NCBI GenBank assembly: GCA_030686995.1
Contig: CM060709.1
Span: 267,637,057 to 267,701,056 of the forward strand
Length of the DNA: 64,000 nucleotides
DNA from: Artemisia argyi
Taxonomy: Eukaryota > Streptophyta > Magnoliopsida > Asterales > Asteraceae
Reading direction: 5' to 3'
Below, one piece after another: positions 49,087-60,872 of this stretch (positions are counted from its first letter, which is position 1; each line of letters starts with the position of its first letter). Both the position numbers and the translations under genes were made by a program. The notes below the pieces were generated by a model, which was given only the letters and a program-made list of their open reading frames with translations, searched no databases and was not told the DNA's origin.

Positions 49087-49361
49087 ATGTTAGACGAAGA
49101 AGAAATAATCAAATTGTTAGAAGAAGAAGAAGAAGAAGAAGAAGAAGAAGAAGAAGGAGAAGGAGAAGAAACGGTTGGACAAGAGTGGGAGGTTGGTGGA
49201 TATCTTATTGATCAACATGATCAATGAGATTAGACCAAGAAGTATTAATCCATACATTGGAAGAAGAAGCAAGGGCTGACCAAGAGTGGCAGAACATATT
49301 TAGGCAAGAACAAGAGTTGGAGGATAAACATGAGAAACATATATTCAGATTATCTGTGTAA
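49087..49361 (+). pseudogene. Glu-rich coding shred of unknown origin
   Basis: 49087-49227 reads MLDEEEIIKLL, a long Glu run from (GAA)n at about 49114-49154, then GQEWEVGGYLIDQ. After a frame change, 49230-49361 reads LEEEARADQEWQNIF...EDKHEKHIF and stops. QEW recurs in both parts. It looks like the acidic tail of a lost gene; I cannot name it. Confidence 0.3.
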
Positions 49362-49548
49362 ATTAACTTTTTAAGATTATGACCAATTAACAACAATTTC
49401 ATGTAAGTTGTGCACTTGTAATAGTCTCTTTGTAAAATGCATAATGTTTCCCTCCATTTTTAGCATTTTTGTTAACTTTGTCATTTATGTGGTCATTACT
49501 TCCATCTACTTCTTGTTGAACAACCACATTTTTCCCCATTAGACATTT

Positions 49549-50036
49549 TTAAAATTCAAAATGGGTAAATTTAAACATCCCCTAAACATTTTAAACTGTA
49601 TATGCAAGCTGCAAAATTGTCAAGTTCATTTTTTGGTATCTGTTGACTTTTAAAAGTTAAAATGGGTAAATCCAAACATCCCCTAAGCACTGTAAACTTT
49701 ACATGCAAGCTGCAAAATTTTCAAGTTCAAATTTTGATATATGTTGACTTTTAAAAGTCAAAATAGGTAAATCCAAACATCCCCTAAACATTCTGTAAAC
49801 TGTATATGCAAGCTGCAAAATTTTCAAGTTCGTTTTTTGGTATCTGTTGACTTTTAAAAACCCAAAATGGGTAAATCCCTAAATACTGTAAATTGTATAT
49901 GCAAACTGCAAAATTATCAAGTTCATTTTTTGGTATCTGTTAACTTTTAACAGTTAGAATCGGCAAATCCAAACGCCCCCTAAACACTGTAAACTGTATA
50001 TGCAAGCTACAAACTGTCAAATTCATTTTTTGGTCA
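49549..50036 (+). repeat. 101-bp minisatellite, about five units
   Basis: The landmark 'catcccctaa' recurs at 49576, 49677 and 49778 (spacing 101), then degenerate copies near 49875 and 49974. Each unit holds 'ctgtatatgcaagctgcaaa', 'tcaagttcattttttggtat' and 'ctgttgacttttaaaagt'. Confidence 0.85.
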
Positions 50037-50482
50037 GGTTTGTCTTTCCAACATGTAAAAGTTCAAGTTTTTAGTATCTGTTGACTTTTCCAAACATCCT
50101 CTAAAATGCATACTCAAACACAAGCTGCAAACTGCCAATGTCACCTCAACCTTTAAACATTGAATCAATGTTACAAGATTCAGAATGTCAAGCATAATAG
50201 TTAAAGATTCAGAATGTGTTTCAAGGACATACTCAATTGTTTAAACTAGAATATATTAGATCAAACATAACAGTTCAAGGACATTCTTCCCAAATTTCAC
50301 CCACATCAACTACATTTCCTATCAACTACACAAAAAGGAACTATCCAAAGCTATTCTAGCAGTTAAACTATACATAATTACATCATAAGTTACAACAGTT
50401 ATTTCACCACCAAACTATAAAATAGTTAACCTAAATACATAACATTGTTTTCAAAAGACAAACACTTCTTCCTGTTACTGCT

Positions 50483-50905
50483 TCATGTCTTCAACTGTTT
50501 GGGGGCTAACCCATACCACTTCTTCATGTTACTGCTTGAGCAACCCACAACTGTTCCAAGAGCAAGTACAATTGGTCTCCTAAGGGTGGAAGCAGTAGGC
50601 TTAGAAGTGAAAACCTTTCCTTTTACATTTCTCACATTTGAGTTAGAAGCAGTAGACTTAGAAGTGGAAGCCTTTCCCTTGCTCACCCTTGAGGTGGAAG
50701 TAGTAGGCTTAGAAGGCAGCAACCCAATATCATCATCACTGTCACTCGAAGCTGTAGATGCAGAGTCTAACCAATTACCAAAATATACCAAGTCCTCCTC
50801 AGATGTGTCTAAAATATAGATATCATCATCATCAGTATTATCATCTGAAATGATGATGACATCAACCTCCTTTCCCTTGGAGTTGGTATCTAGAAAGATA
50901 GTATA
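50483..50905 (-). CDS. Hypothetical acidic, Ser/Thr/Lys-rich protein, 5' end cut by LTR insertion
   Basis: An open frame of about 140 codons: an acidic part (VIIISDDNTDDDDIYILD, SEEDLVYFGNWLDS), then Ser-Asp repeats, then basic repeats (STSRVSKGKASTSK...), ending MKKWYGLAPKQLKT. Its first codons (MILGRYTIFL, to 50920) fall across the LTR start at about 50904, so the true 5' end is missing. The repeated SKGKASTSK modules suggest an internal duplication. Function unknown; it may be the C-terminal part of a transposon or host gene. Confidence 0.35.
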   Translation of the reverse strand, partial: YTIFLDTNSKGKEVDVIIISDDNTDDDDIYILDTSEEDLVYFGNWLDSASTASSDSDDDIGLLPSKPTTSTSRVSKGKASTSKSTASNSNVRNVKGKVFTSKPTASTLRRPIVLALGTVVGCSSSNMKKWYGLAPKQLKT

Positions 50906-53500
50906 ACGACCTAAAATCATGTTTAACTTTTACGAATAATCCATAACCCATAATACGTAAAACTATACGTTACATTTAAAATTTGGAATATATTCATAAC
51001 CGAATTATATACGTAAAATAAAATAACAACTACGGATATTACTAAAGTAACACAATACTTAGGTGGGCCGAATTTTTGAGCACAAACAACAATAACCCAA
51101 TTTTATTTTCAGATGGGCCTCCCACCTAAACCCATAAATCGGCCAAGCTTGAGCCCAACTCCATCCCTATAATTTTTAATAACCGGTACCATTTTTCTCA
51201 TCGCAACAAGAAACATACGACATCTAAAAAAAACCCTAGACTAAAACTTGCGGCTTCTTTTCTTTCTTCTCCATTCGATGCATCACAAGAAGAAAAGAAG
51301 GTTGCAAGTTCTTTTCTATTTCATTCGATCCTTGGTGGAACGGGTACCAGGCTAGAAGATTGTTGGTTGCTCGGTTTGATTTCTTTAGTGTGATCGGTTC
51401 ATCTTAATTCGACACTAAGGTATTATCTTTTTCGCTCCATCTTACTTTCTTCCTTTCGAATTCATTAATGTACGTTAACATAATTGTTTACCTGATTATA
51501 AGAATCGGTGATATGTATGTATATGTATGTTTATAAAACCTATAGTTCACATGAAATCACAAATAAACCTTGCTAATATGTTGATTCGACTCATTGTGTT
51601 CTTTTTTGTTTGACCTAGTCGACACTCGACAAGCCCTAACATGGTCATTAAAATCAGTAACAGAGAATTAATAAGACATTAATTATGAGCTACTAAATTT
51701 GGGAAAACCCTAGAAATTAATTAGAGGTCGATTAGGGTTTATAAGCGGTTAGGGAGTTACTTTCTGTCACAATAGCATGCTGTCCAGAAAATTGGGTCGA
51801 TTGAACGAGGTGGATCTTGATGATACCAACGTGTTTTTAAGTGATATTTGAGTCTAAACATAAGTTCAATCAGTGTACTTTCTGGAAATATAAGATTTGT
51901 GGTCATTGGAGGTCGGGAAGTGAGCTTTTTGATTTTTTGAAGATAAGTTGTCAAAACTGTGTTTTGGATGTCTGGAAATCAGTAGGAGTTTTTGATTTTT
52001 ATTTTCAAACCATTAGGAGTTAGAAGGTCTCCTTTTACATGGGTTAAGCATAGGTTATATGTGACTTCCTGGAATTTTTGTGGATTTTTCTGAAGTGTCG
52101 AAATATGTGTGTTAAAGGAAAACTTTATGTAGTTAATTTTCTGGGTAGGTTTGGGAAAACGATTTTTGTAAAGGGGTTTCTACTTAATAATAAATGCTGT
52201 AAAAATTCATGTGGACTCTTAAGACATATGTGCTTCTGTGAGAATTTTTTTGATTTTTAGTTTGGGGTAATGATACATTTCTAAAATTCATTTAGTGGGC
52301 ATAATTTTGTTATAAAACTAGTTAATGTGTATGCATGTGTTATAAAAGTATTAAATGTGTCACTTTGATGTTTGGTGCCCTAATACATGTTTTATGTCGG
52401 GTGTGTCTTTTAAGGTCGTGTTGACTGGTGTGTGGGTACAATTAACCTAATTGATAATCTCGAACCCTAAACCTAATTTAACTAAATTGGAAAGTCATGT
52501 TAAAGCTTAGTTAATAAGGAAAGTTACTAATTCGGGAAACCTGCTAAAAATAGAAAGTTATTTAAAATGACTAAGTTACTTAAAGTGGAATCTTACTATA
52601 AATGGAATCTTACTAATTTTGGAAAGTTACTATTTTTGGAAAGCTTTCTATAAATGGAAAGTTACTAAAAATTGGAAAGCCGACTAAAATGAGTAACATG
52701 GTTTATAGAAATTTATTAATAAATAGCCAATCATTAATTCGTGTAGAGTCGCTAAAGAAGGAGTGACTTCATATTCTTATGCTATGTTTTGTTGGCGGTT
52801 TAAGGTACATATATTCTATCCCTTTTCAGTAGGGGTTTCTCATGACTTTTGATCCTTGACCTTACTATGATTCTCTTCTTGATATGCTCCTTGATATGAT
52901 TTTGTTGATATTATCTTCTGAGCCACTGCTATGCTCCCTTTTACTTTGATTCGTTGATATGATTCTATAATTTGATATCCATCGGTTATTCATCTGCTAT
53001 GATATGATTTTGTTTAGTTACCATGTTCTGTTAGATATGATATGTTGTCGGATATGATATGACATGCTTTGTTATGTTCTTATGCCCGAGTTTTTATCTA
53101 GTCATAGAGGTACCATGGCCGTGTTATTGAAGCACCAATGGCATGACACTTTCTGTGGAGGTGTGATTGATCTACGATGTCCCCATTTTGTCGGATATGT
53201 TATGTGATCACTTGGATATTATGATATATGTATGATAGATTTGTAGGGGGCGTATGGATGCATCCTTGGCATGTTGTATATGTTGGATTGATTATGTGTA
53301 GGGTGAATGTGGGTGTGTGCTTTACACTCCTTCACGTTGGAGGCTCACGACTCCATTTTGGTACTTAGAGGTCTCCTCTTTGTGCATGTCGTATTTGTAG
53401 GATATATGATTTTGTGTAGGAGACCTATCCGAGTGGCTCTAGTAGGTTGGTGACTCCTCCCAAACCAACCAGTCAGCCTTGTGAAGCTGTTAGGCCCACC
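50904..53500 (+). mobile_element. LTR fragment related to the 3828-7056 family, cut by Athila
   Basis: Starts TATAACGACC (TG mutated to TA). It shares, in opposite orientation, landmarks of the 3828 LTR: the block of 'ggaaagttacta' repeats (52540-52690 against 4860-4970), 'ggcgtatggatgcatcc' (53250) and 'gggtgaatgtgggtgtgtg' (53300). It stops at 53500 where the Athila LTR begins. The shared landmarks are clear but the overall similarity is low, so it is an older or sister family. Confidence 0.6.
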
Positions 53501-55803
53501 TGGGATAAAGTGCAAGTTAATATTGACCGTGGAAATATAGGGAAATCCCCGGATCGTTAAATCCCAACGAGATTGAAATTGTATTTGTTGACGGATAGGA
53601 AAGTGAGTGGTACTGAGGACAGTAACAAATATGTTTTGAGAGTTGATTACACTACTGATTGCTTGATATTTGGAAAATATGAAATTATAACAGAAATACA
53701 GAAATAAACACAAAATCAGATAATCAGATAACAGACAGAGAAAAGTGGTATTTAACAAATTACAAACTACAGGGACTAAAAGTGAAACTTTTAAAAACTT
53801 AATATTTAAGAAAATAGAAAATGAAATTTAAATTATGAAAATGATTATTATAATATTTAATTACTATTTAATTAATAAAACTAATTAAAATCTAATTTAA
53901 AACTTAATCTAAATTAACTAAAAATTACAACTATTACAAATAAACCTAAAAACTTATAAAAATAATTTCTAAACTTAACTAAGAACTTGAAGAAAGTATA
54001 AAAAATGAAAATAAATATTTTTGTCTTTTTATAAGTATTTTATTAATTAATAACTATTTGATTTAATTAAACTATTTTAACTATTTTAAATTATTATTAA
54101 TACTAAAGTACCTTAGAAAATTATGATAAAATTTATAAAATTATTTAAACACTACAGGAATACTACAAAATTATAAAAACTTGCTAAAAATTATATTTAA
54201 ACTAATTGACTAATTAATTACTTATTAATTAATTTTAAACTAATTTAATTAATTTAAATAAGAAAATTATAAAATGAACAGTGGAAATTATGAAACTATT
54301 TTTTAAAAGTCTTAACTATATTATAAAACTTAGGAAAAATATAAAATTCTACTTTAGATAATTAAAATTAAAGAAATCTATTTAATTATTAATATTACCT
54401 ATTTAATTAATTAAACTAGTTTTAAATCTAATTAATAGTAAACAGCTTAGGAAAATTCTAAGAAAATTATTTTATCTACTTTAAGGTACTAATTAATTTA
54501 TAAAATTATTAAATTGAACAAATGCTTATTAATAAGCTAAAACGAAAATTAAATAGATAATTTCTATTAAATAGAAGCTATCACTATTTTTATGTTTGCT
54601 TTTTCTGGTTTTTATTTTATGAAACTATTTAAATACATAAATAATGAAACTTTAATAAAGATAACTACTCTGGAAATCAAAAATAAGCACTGAGATTGCT
54701 TATTAGCTTAAACAGTTGACTATGGTTGACCAAATGAAGAAATAAGCTAAACTGAGGTTATGTGGGGTCCACTATTATGAAATCTGGTTTACCTAAGTTA
54801 CTTATACTTAATTAAGCTAGGTGTGATGAGATAAGCTCTTAAATTAAGCTGAGAATGCCAAATAAGCACTTGCTTATTTCTCTTCTGACTCAGAAATGGG
54901 ACAGAGATTGGTGGCAATTTAAGGTGGGGTCCACTGGTTTATAGGTCAGACTAATGGTCAATATTTGAACCTGGGTAGGAGGGGGGTTGTAATAAGCTAG
55001 GTTGGAGGTGTGGGTCCTAATGGTGTGGGCTGCAGCCACCAATTAAGTTGGTGGTGTGGTGGTGGTGTGCTGATGTGCAGGGTAAGGCTATGCCTTGCAG
55101 TCCACTTTTAATGAGTGTGGGGTCCACAATAGTGAAATAGGGTTCAAGCTAAGCCTAGGGGTTCAACTATGGGATGGTAAGCTACAGATTAAACTAATAA
55201 GCTAAGCTTATGGCTTCCTAATAAGCTCAGAGTGAGCCTATGGATTGGTGATCAAATACTGAGTGCTCAGTATTGCTTGTTTTACAAAGGTCACAAGTTT
55301 GATCCTAAAAGCTATTCTACAATAAGCTAAAGTCTAAATTAAACCTAGATATGAAAAGCTGGTATATTAAGCTATGATTAAGCTAAATCCTAGGATGTGG
55401 GGTCCACTAGATTGATAAGAAATCACTAACAAAGTTGTGGTGATGAACTGGGTATAAGTGAGCAGGGCACACCTTTGCCCTGCAAGTAAGTTTGAGGGTC
55501 TGTGGAGCCTAGATAAAAAATCTTAAAATTATAAGACTTATTGGAACTTAAAGCTAGGGTGGTAGATTATTAAACCTGAAAAGTACAAAGTGTAATTCTT
55601 AACACATAAATCTACAAAAATCTCCTAAGATTTGAGAAAATCTGAGTAATACAAATTTGACTTTTGAAGAAAACTTGCTAGTTTGACTTGTGTGAACTTT
55701 GAACTTAATCTAACTACTGAATATGTTGTAATAAGTTATAATAACACTTAATTAAGTTATTCTAATGACTTATGAGTAGATATGATGAGTTATAAACTCA
55801 GAT

Positions 55804-55827
55804 ATCACCACAGTTAACTGTGGTGAT
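55804..55827. repeat. 24-bp perfect palindrome in the Athila LTR
   Basis: The half-site ATCACCACAGTT is followed by its exact complement. It shares the core CACAGTTAACTGTG with the LARD palindrome, while the outer arm bases differ in a paired way. Confidence 0.8.
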
Positions 55828-56785
55828 GGAATGAGTTTGATTTTTACTTTTTGTGGTAATTGTAACCAAACTAATGGTCAAGTTGACCTTATATGAACTT
55901 AAGTGACTTATGTAAACACAGAATAACAACAATAGCATACAACTTAGTGATGCAATCCACTAATCCAAACACACCTGTAACTAGACTATTTTGAGATTTG
56001 TGAAGTAAATGGTTACAAAAGCTTATGCTACTGATCCATACTAACTTATTAAGTTATATTAAGTATTAAAAAGTGCTAGAAACAGGTTTTAACCACAGAT
56101 ATGCAAGAACACAAAATAAACTATGTTGACTGATTGATTTTCTATTTTTTAGTAACTAGGAATTTCAACAAACAAGATACTAATTTTAGGTTATATTATC
56201 AATAGTTAAGACTGAATAAGCATAAAACAACTGAAAAAGCTAAGTAATAAGCAAGGCTACAGTAAAAAGACAGAAATGAGAGATTTGAAACTTACCAATT
56301 GCTTTCCTGCTTCAAAACCAAGAACCAAGAACAAACTATTGAATCTCCACAGATTCCCTAACCCAAGGCCTTCCAAAATGCACCCTGCTCCTACTTGATC
56401 ATGCTTGAAGAACAGATTTTTGAATTTTTCTTTATTTTTTTTGTATTTTTGTGAATTTTTTACTTTGAACACTAGATTGATTAATTAAGTTTCTAAAAGC
56501 TTACAAAAGCTTTCTGAGGAGCTTATGTGAACTTATTGAGTCTTTATCATCCACTACAAACAACAAAATAGCTTATTGAGAATTTTGATAGAAACTTGAA
56601 AATTGCATAACATGAAATGGTTAAAGAAACTTGATATATATTACTTGAAAAGAGTTACAATACACTTGAAAACACTTATAACACTGATTAGAAGCTTAGG
56701 TTTACACTAGAAATTGGAAATTAGATTAAACGACATACAATTATTGAAAATAAACTAGGTACTCTTCTCCTCTGCTTCTCTTTCC

Positions 56786-56794
56786 TTTTATAGG
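56786..56794 (-). promoter_or_regulatory. TATA box of the right-hand Athila LTR
   Basis: CCTATAAAAGG on the minus strand, in the same sequence context (gaaccctaat nearby) as the box at 30036-30045. Confidence 0.55.
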
Positions 56795-58022
56795 TCCATA
56801 TTAGGGTTCCAGGAGTGACTTTAAGCTTTTCCCACCTCATCTTGACCATTGAAATGTCTGAATCAATCCTGACCTTCAAATCATCTTTTTGGCGCCAAAA
56901 GTCTCCAAGTAAACTTGGAGGCTACGTTCTGCAATTAAAGATAATTGGGAGCTTGTGGAGGTGTCAGGGGGCAAGGGGAATGTTTGGAGACCAAGTTGGT
57001 GATGTATGGAAGAAAACAGAGGACAACATGGAGTTTGGAGAGAATTTTGGTGTGGATGGCATTTAATGAGGAATGGGTTGATGTGTGAGGTGGAAAGGTG
57101 ATGAGGGTGAGTTGTATTGATGAGGTGGAGGTGAAAGGTGGCACAAAACCACCTGGTATGGTGGTTTCAGGTGGTGGTGAGGGAGGTGAACAGTAGAGCT
57201 GGGGTGTTTGGCGGTTTTAGGTGGTCAACGCGGGTCAGCGCTCTTTTAAATAAAAAGGGTGGGTTTGGACTGGGCTTATGGTTGGGCTAAGGGTGTGTGT
57301 GGGTTGGTAGGGTAGGATGGGTTGGATTTGGTTTAGTTAAATAAATAGGGTCCGGTTTGGTTTTTATGTGATAAGGACCAAAAATGTAAATTTAGCAAAA
57401 GTGAGGGACTGAACATGTTATTTTCCCAAAGTATTTTTAAGGACTTAACTTGCCAAATTTAATAAACCAAGGACTAATTTATTTATTTTTCCATTTAAAA
57501 ACACCCAGGGACCTTTTCTGTAATTTTTCAAACTCCAGGGACCTTTATTGTAAATTTGGATTTTTAAGGGATTAAACTTGTAATTTCTCAAAATGTTATC
57601 AAAATTGTTCCATTTTGTCATTCATGCATAGTACAAGGGTATTATTTGTAAATATTTCAGTTTTAAATACCCAGGGACTATTTTGCCAATTTTGTAACTT
57701 GAGGGGTAAAAATTGCCAGTTTGTGTAAACTTTTATCCAGGGATGTTTTGTGAACATTTTTGAGTTCCCAAGGACTTAAGTTGACTTTTTATTCATTTAA
57801 AACCTTCAGGGACTAGTTTTGACAATATTTGAAACTTGAGGGACTGAAACTGCCAATTATGCAAACTTTGTACGTTTTTCATTTGTTTTTGCATATTTTG
57901 TATTTGAAACATATAAAACACACTTCTAAGATATTTTAAGTAATATGATGCATTTTTTAGTGTTTTTGTATGTTTTGGCAGTTCAGATTAGTACAAAATG
58001 ATGAGTATTTAGACACTCATCA

Positions 58023-58427
58023 ATCCCCCACACTAAACTATTGCTAGTCCCTAGCAATCTTTTTGAGAAAAAATTAATGGATTTTATCTCTTTACCAAAA
58101 GCCATCACTTCTGGAGTAGCCAGGTGTAAGAACTGTGGCACACCTGATAACCGTGTGATTTTTAGCAAACCACCAGCTGTCAACGGATTTGATTTGTCTT
58201 TACCAGAAGCCGTTTGCTTCTGGACTAGCCAACTCTTGATGGAATAGTCAACATCTTGGTGAGTTGATTACCAATTATGGTTTTTCCACGGCCTTTACCA
58301 CAAGCCATAATCTTGCGGGCTAGCCAACTCATTTGTTTTTGGGGAGCTGAGGAACCGTACAATTTTTGGCAAATTGCCAGCCATAAACGGATTTGAGATG
58401 TCTTTACCAAGAGCCGTTTGCTCCTGG
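58023..58427 (-). promoter_or_regulatory. Polypurine tract, terminal hairpin and four-hairpin array of the Athila
   Basis: PPT GTGTGGGGGAT (complement of 58023-58033). Terminal hairpin 58040-58058 (ATTGCTAG/CTAGCAAT). Array hairpins at 58095-58114, 58203-58223 (CCAGAAGC/GCTTCTGG, perfect), 58298-58318 and 58407-58427. Same order and flanks (GGCTA before, TAAAG after) as in the LARD. Confidence 0.75.
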
Positions 58428-58712
58428 ACTAGCCAATCCTATTGTGGGTTAGACATGGAGGATTGATACCATTTTATCTCATTTCTAAGTGTGAAAAAAC
58501 TGGTAATTTTGATCAAATGGGGGTTCTTGATGGAACATGTGTTTTGCATTCGTGAGAACGCTCCCCCACACTTAGAACTGAATATTGCCCTCAATATTCA
58601 CAGTACTTGGTGTCCCACCAAGACTTTAGAACGTAAGGAGGCAATACTTTTAACCTTTTTATTTTACTCTATTTACATACAAACTCACTTTTTTCTTTTT
58701 ATTTGTCTTATA

Positions 58713-58759
<47 letters not shown>

Positions 58760-59567
58760 AATATTTTACATATGTACAACATGTGGTTCGTCTCCCCCAC
58801 ACTAGGGTGTTAGAAAGGGATGAGAAACAGAAATATGGGTGACGACCCATATTGCTACTGTTTTTGATTACCGAGTCGCTAGCTTAACTCGACCTCAAAT
58901 TTTATTTGTCCTTGAGGTAGCTTGTTTTTGATTCCCGAGTCACTAGCTTGACTCGACCCCGAATTAAAATTGTCCTTGGGGTAATGGAGTGGGATTGCCA
59001 CTCACAGATTAGGTGAGAAATTGGAGTGGGATTGCCACTCACAGAATTATAAATAAGGTAAGGAGATTATTTTTGATTTTAAATTTTATAATGTTTTTGT
59101 ATTTTAATTTTTTATATATTATATGTACAAAGAAAGAAAATTCCTAACAACCGCCCCTCGAAAGGGAATCTAGGTCTGACAGAGCTCAGTAACTGTAAAC
59201 AGCCAAATGAAACTGGGCAAGTTTAGATCCAAATGTTGTAACTGAGGGACTAATCAAACTGGGCAAGTTGTGTGCATAGGAAAAATGTTTTTGTATTTTA
59301 TATTGTTTATTGAAATGAAATATGATACAGTATAAGTAATCACTACCTCCCAGGCTTGTGTCAGGTTTACCACGCTAGCTAATCACTTGTGAATGATTAA
59401 CTGTAATAAATATGCCCTGACAGCCCGGAAGTTGAATGATAAAGTATAATATACATACAAGGATAGAAATTTGAACAAAATACAAAATTCATTATTTATT
59501 ATTATTATTATGTACATGATACTAGTGTTTTTGTTTTCCGAGTCACTAGCTTGACTCGACCCCGAAT
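58428..59567 (-). other. Athila 3' UTR with further hairpins and two internal purine tracts
   Basis: Internal purine tracts at 58562-58574 and 58793-58804 (complement AAGTGTGGGGG type). Hairpin 58580-58599 (GAATATTG/CAATATTC). Tandem hairpins 58987-59003 and 59024-59040 (GAGTGG/CCACTC). Three copies of CGAGTCA-CTAGCT-TGACTCG (58872-58891 degenerate, 58936-58955, 59539-59558). A T run at 58719-58754. 59141-59465 is shared with the LARD. No protein frame. Confidence 0.6.
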
Positions 59568-60872
59568 TTATTGGTCCATGGGGTAAGTTTGGAGATCCGG
59601 GACAACCATTGGTTGTATGTCCCCTCCAAAATTGTGTTTTAGCCGATGTCCATTTACTTTAAAATTGGGACCGTCGGGTTGCCATAACTCAACAGTTCCA
59701 TATGGGTATACTTTGGTTATAGTAAATGGTCCAGACCAACGGGTTTTTAGTTTACCCGAGAAAATTTTCAACCTTGAATTGAAAAGAAGAACTCTGTCAC
59801 CAATGTTGAAAATGCGGTTCTTTATTTTAGAGTCATGTATCTTCTTAGTCTTTTCTTTATAGATTAAAGAATTTTCATAAGCTTGATCACGTAATTCATT
59901 TAGTTCGTTTAGTTGAACTTTACGGTGATCACCCGCTGTCTGAAGGTCGAAATTTGCATGTTTTAAGGCCCAATAGGCCTTATGTTCTAATTCGATCGGA
60001 AGATGACATGCTTTCCCGTACACTAGCTTATATGGAGTACACCCAATGGGTGTTTTGTAAGCAGTGCGGAAAGCCCATAGTGCATCGTCCAGCTTATCCG
60101 ACCAAGAGGCACGGTTTTCACCAATCGTCCTCTCGAGAATTCTCTTAATACCCCGATTTGAGACCTCCACCTGCCCACTTGTTTGGGGGTGGTATGCTGT
60201 AGAAAGACGGTGAGTTACACCATATTTCAGCATTACTCTTGCAAATTGTTCATTGCAAAAGTGAGTACCACGATCACTGATAATGGCACGAGGAGTCCCG
60301 AATCTAGCAAAGAGAGATTTTAAAAATTTACAAACTACTCGGGCATCATTTGTGGGTAAGGCTTTTGCCTCAACCCATTTTGACAGATAGTCGACAGCGA
60401 CGAGTATATACTTATTCCCTCGTGAAGACGGGAATGGCCCCATAAAATCAATGCCCCACATATCAAATATTTCACAGACTTGGATGGCATTTTGTGGCAT
60501 CTCATTCTTTTTAGAAATATTCCCGTGACGCTGGCAAGCCTCACAGGTTTTGATAAGTTCATGGGCGTCTTTATAGATCGTGGGCCAAAAGAATCCTGAA
60601 TCAAACACCTTTTTTGCGGTGTAGTTTGGGTTATGATGTCCCCCCGTGGGTCCATCATGACAAGCTTTAAGAATTTCCATGGCTTCTTGGCCATGGACAC
60701 ACCGTCGGATGACTTGATCCGCACATATTTTAAACAAGTAGGGGTCGTCCCAGAAATAATGTTTCACATCTTTAAAGAATTTTCTTTTCTGTTGGGACGA
60801 CATCCCTTTCACAACGAAATTTCCCTTCACGGTAATTTGCAAAGTCGGCAAACCATGGGGTGGTGGTATCAT
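59568..60872 (-). pseudogene. Athila integrase
   Basis: About 420 codons of Ty3/gypsy integrase. HHCC zinc finger at about residues 70-113 ([10 protein letters not shown]...CEACQRHG). DDE core with WGIDFMGPF (about 141), [10 protein letters not shown] (about 197) and [15 protein letters not shown] (about 234). C-terminal [16 protein letters not shown] and PMDQ before the stop. Its frame differs from the upstream pol; the two overlap at 60772-60872, and homology moves from one frame to the other near 60840. The catalytic residues are all present, but it cannot be made from the pol frame without a shift. Confidence 0.88.

Larger units (their letters stand above)
53501..58022 (-). repeat. 3' LTR of the right-hand Athila element
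   Basis: About 4.5 kb. On the minus strand it starts TGATGAGT-N8-ACTCATCA (57999-58022) directly after the polypurine tract. The far end is placed at 53501 by the change from the older LTR. TATAAAAGG lies at 56786-56794 (minus). 57370-57860 holds the 'gggactaaac-tgccaa' repeats. 53760-54600 is very AT-rich. A perfect palindrome is at 55804-55827. Confidence 0.8.

Noticed and set aside
49549..50036. Regular repeats considered as a CRISPR array
   Set aside because: Whole 101-bp units repeat with no short repeat/unique spacer pattern, in a plant nuclear context.
58491..58850. Frames across the long T run in the Athila 3' UTR
   Set aside because: Poly-Phe/poly-Lys artefacts.
58023..59567. env-like gene expected in some Athila elements
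   Set aside because: No frame of useful length between integrase and LTR; only hairpin-rich non-coding DNA.
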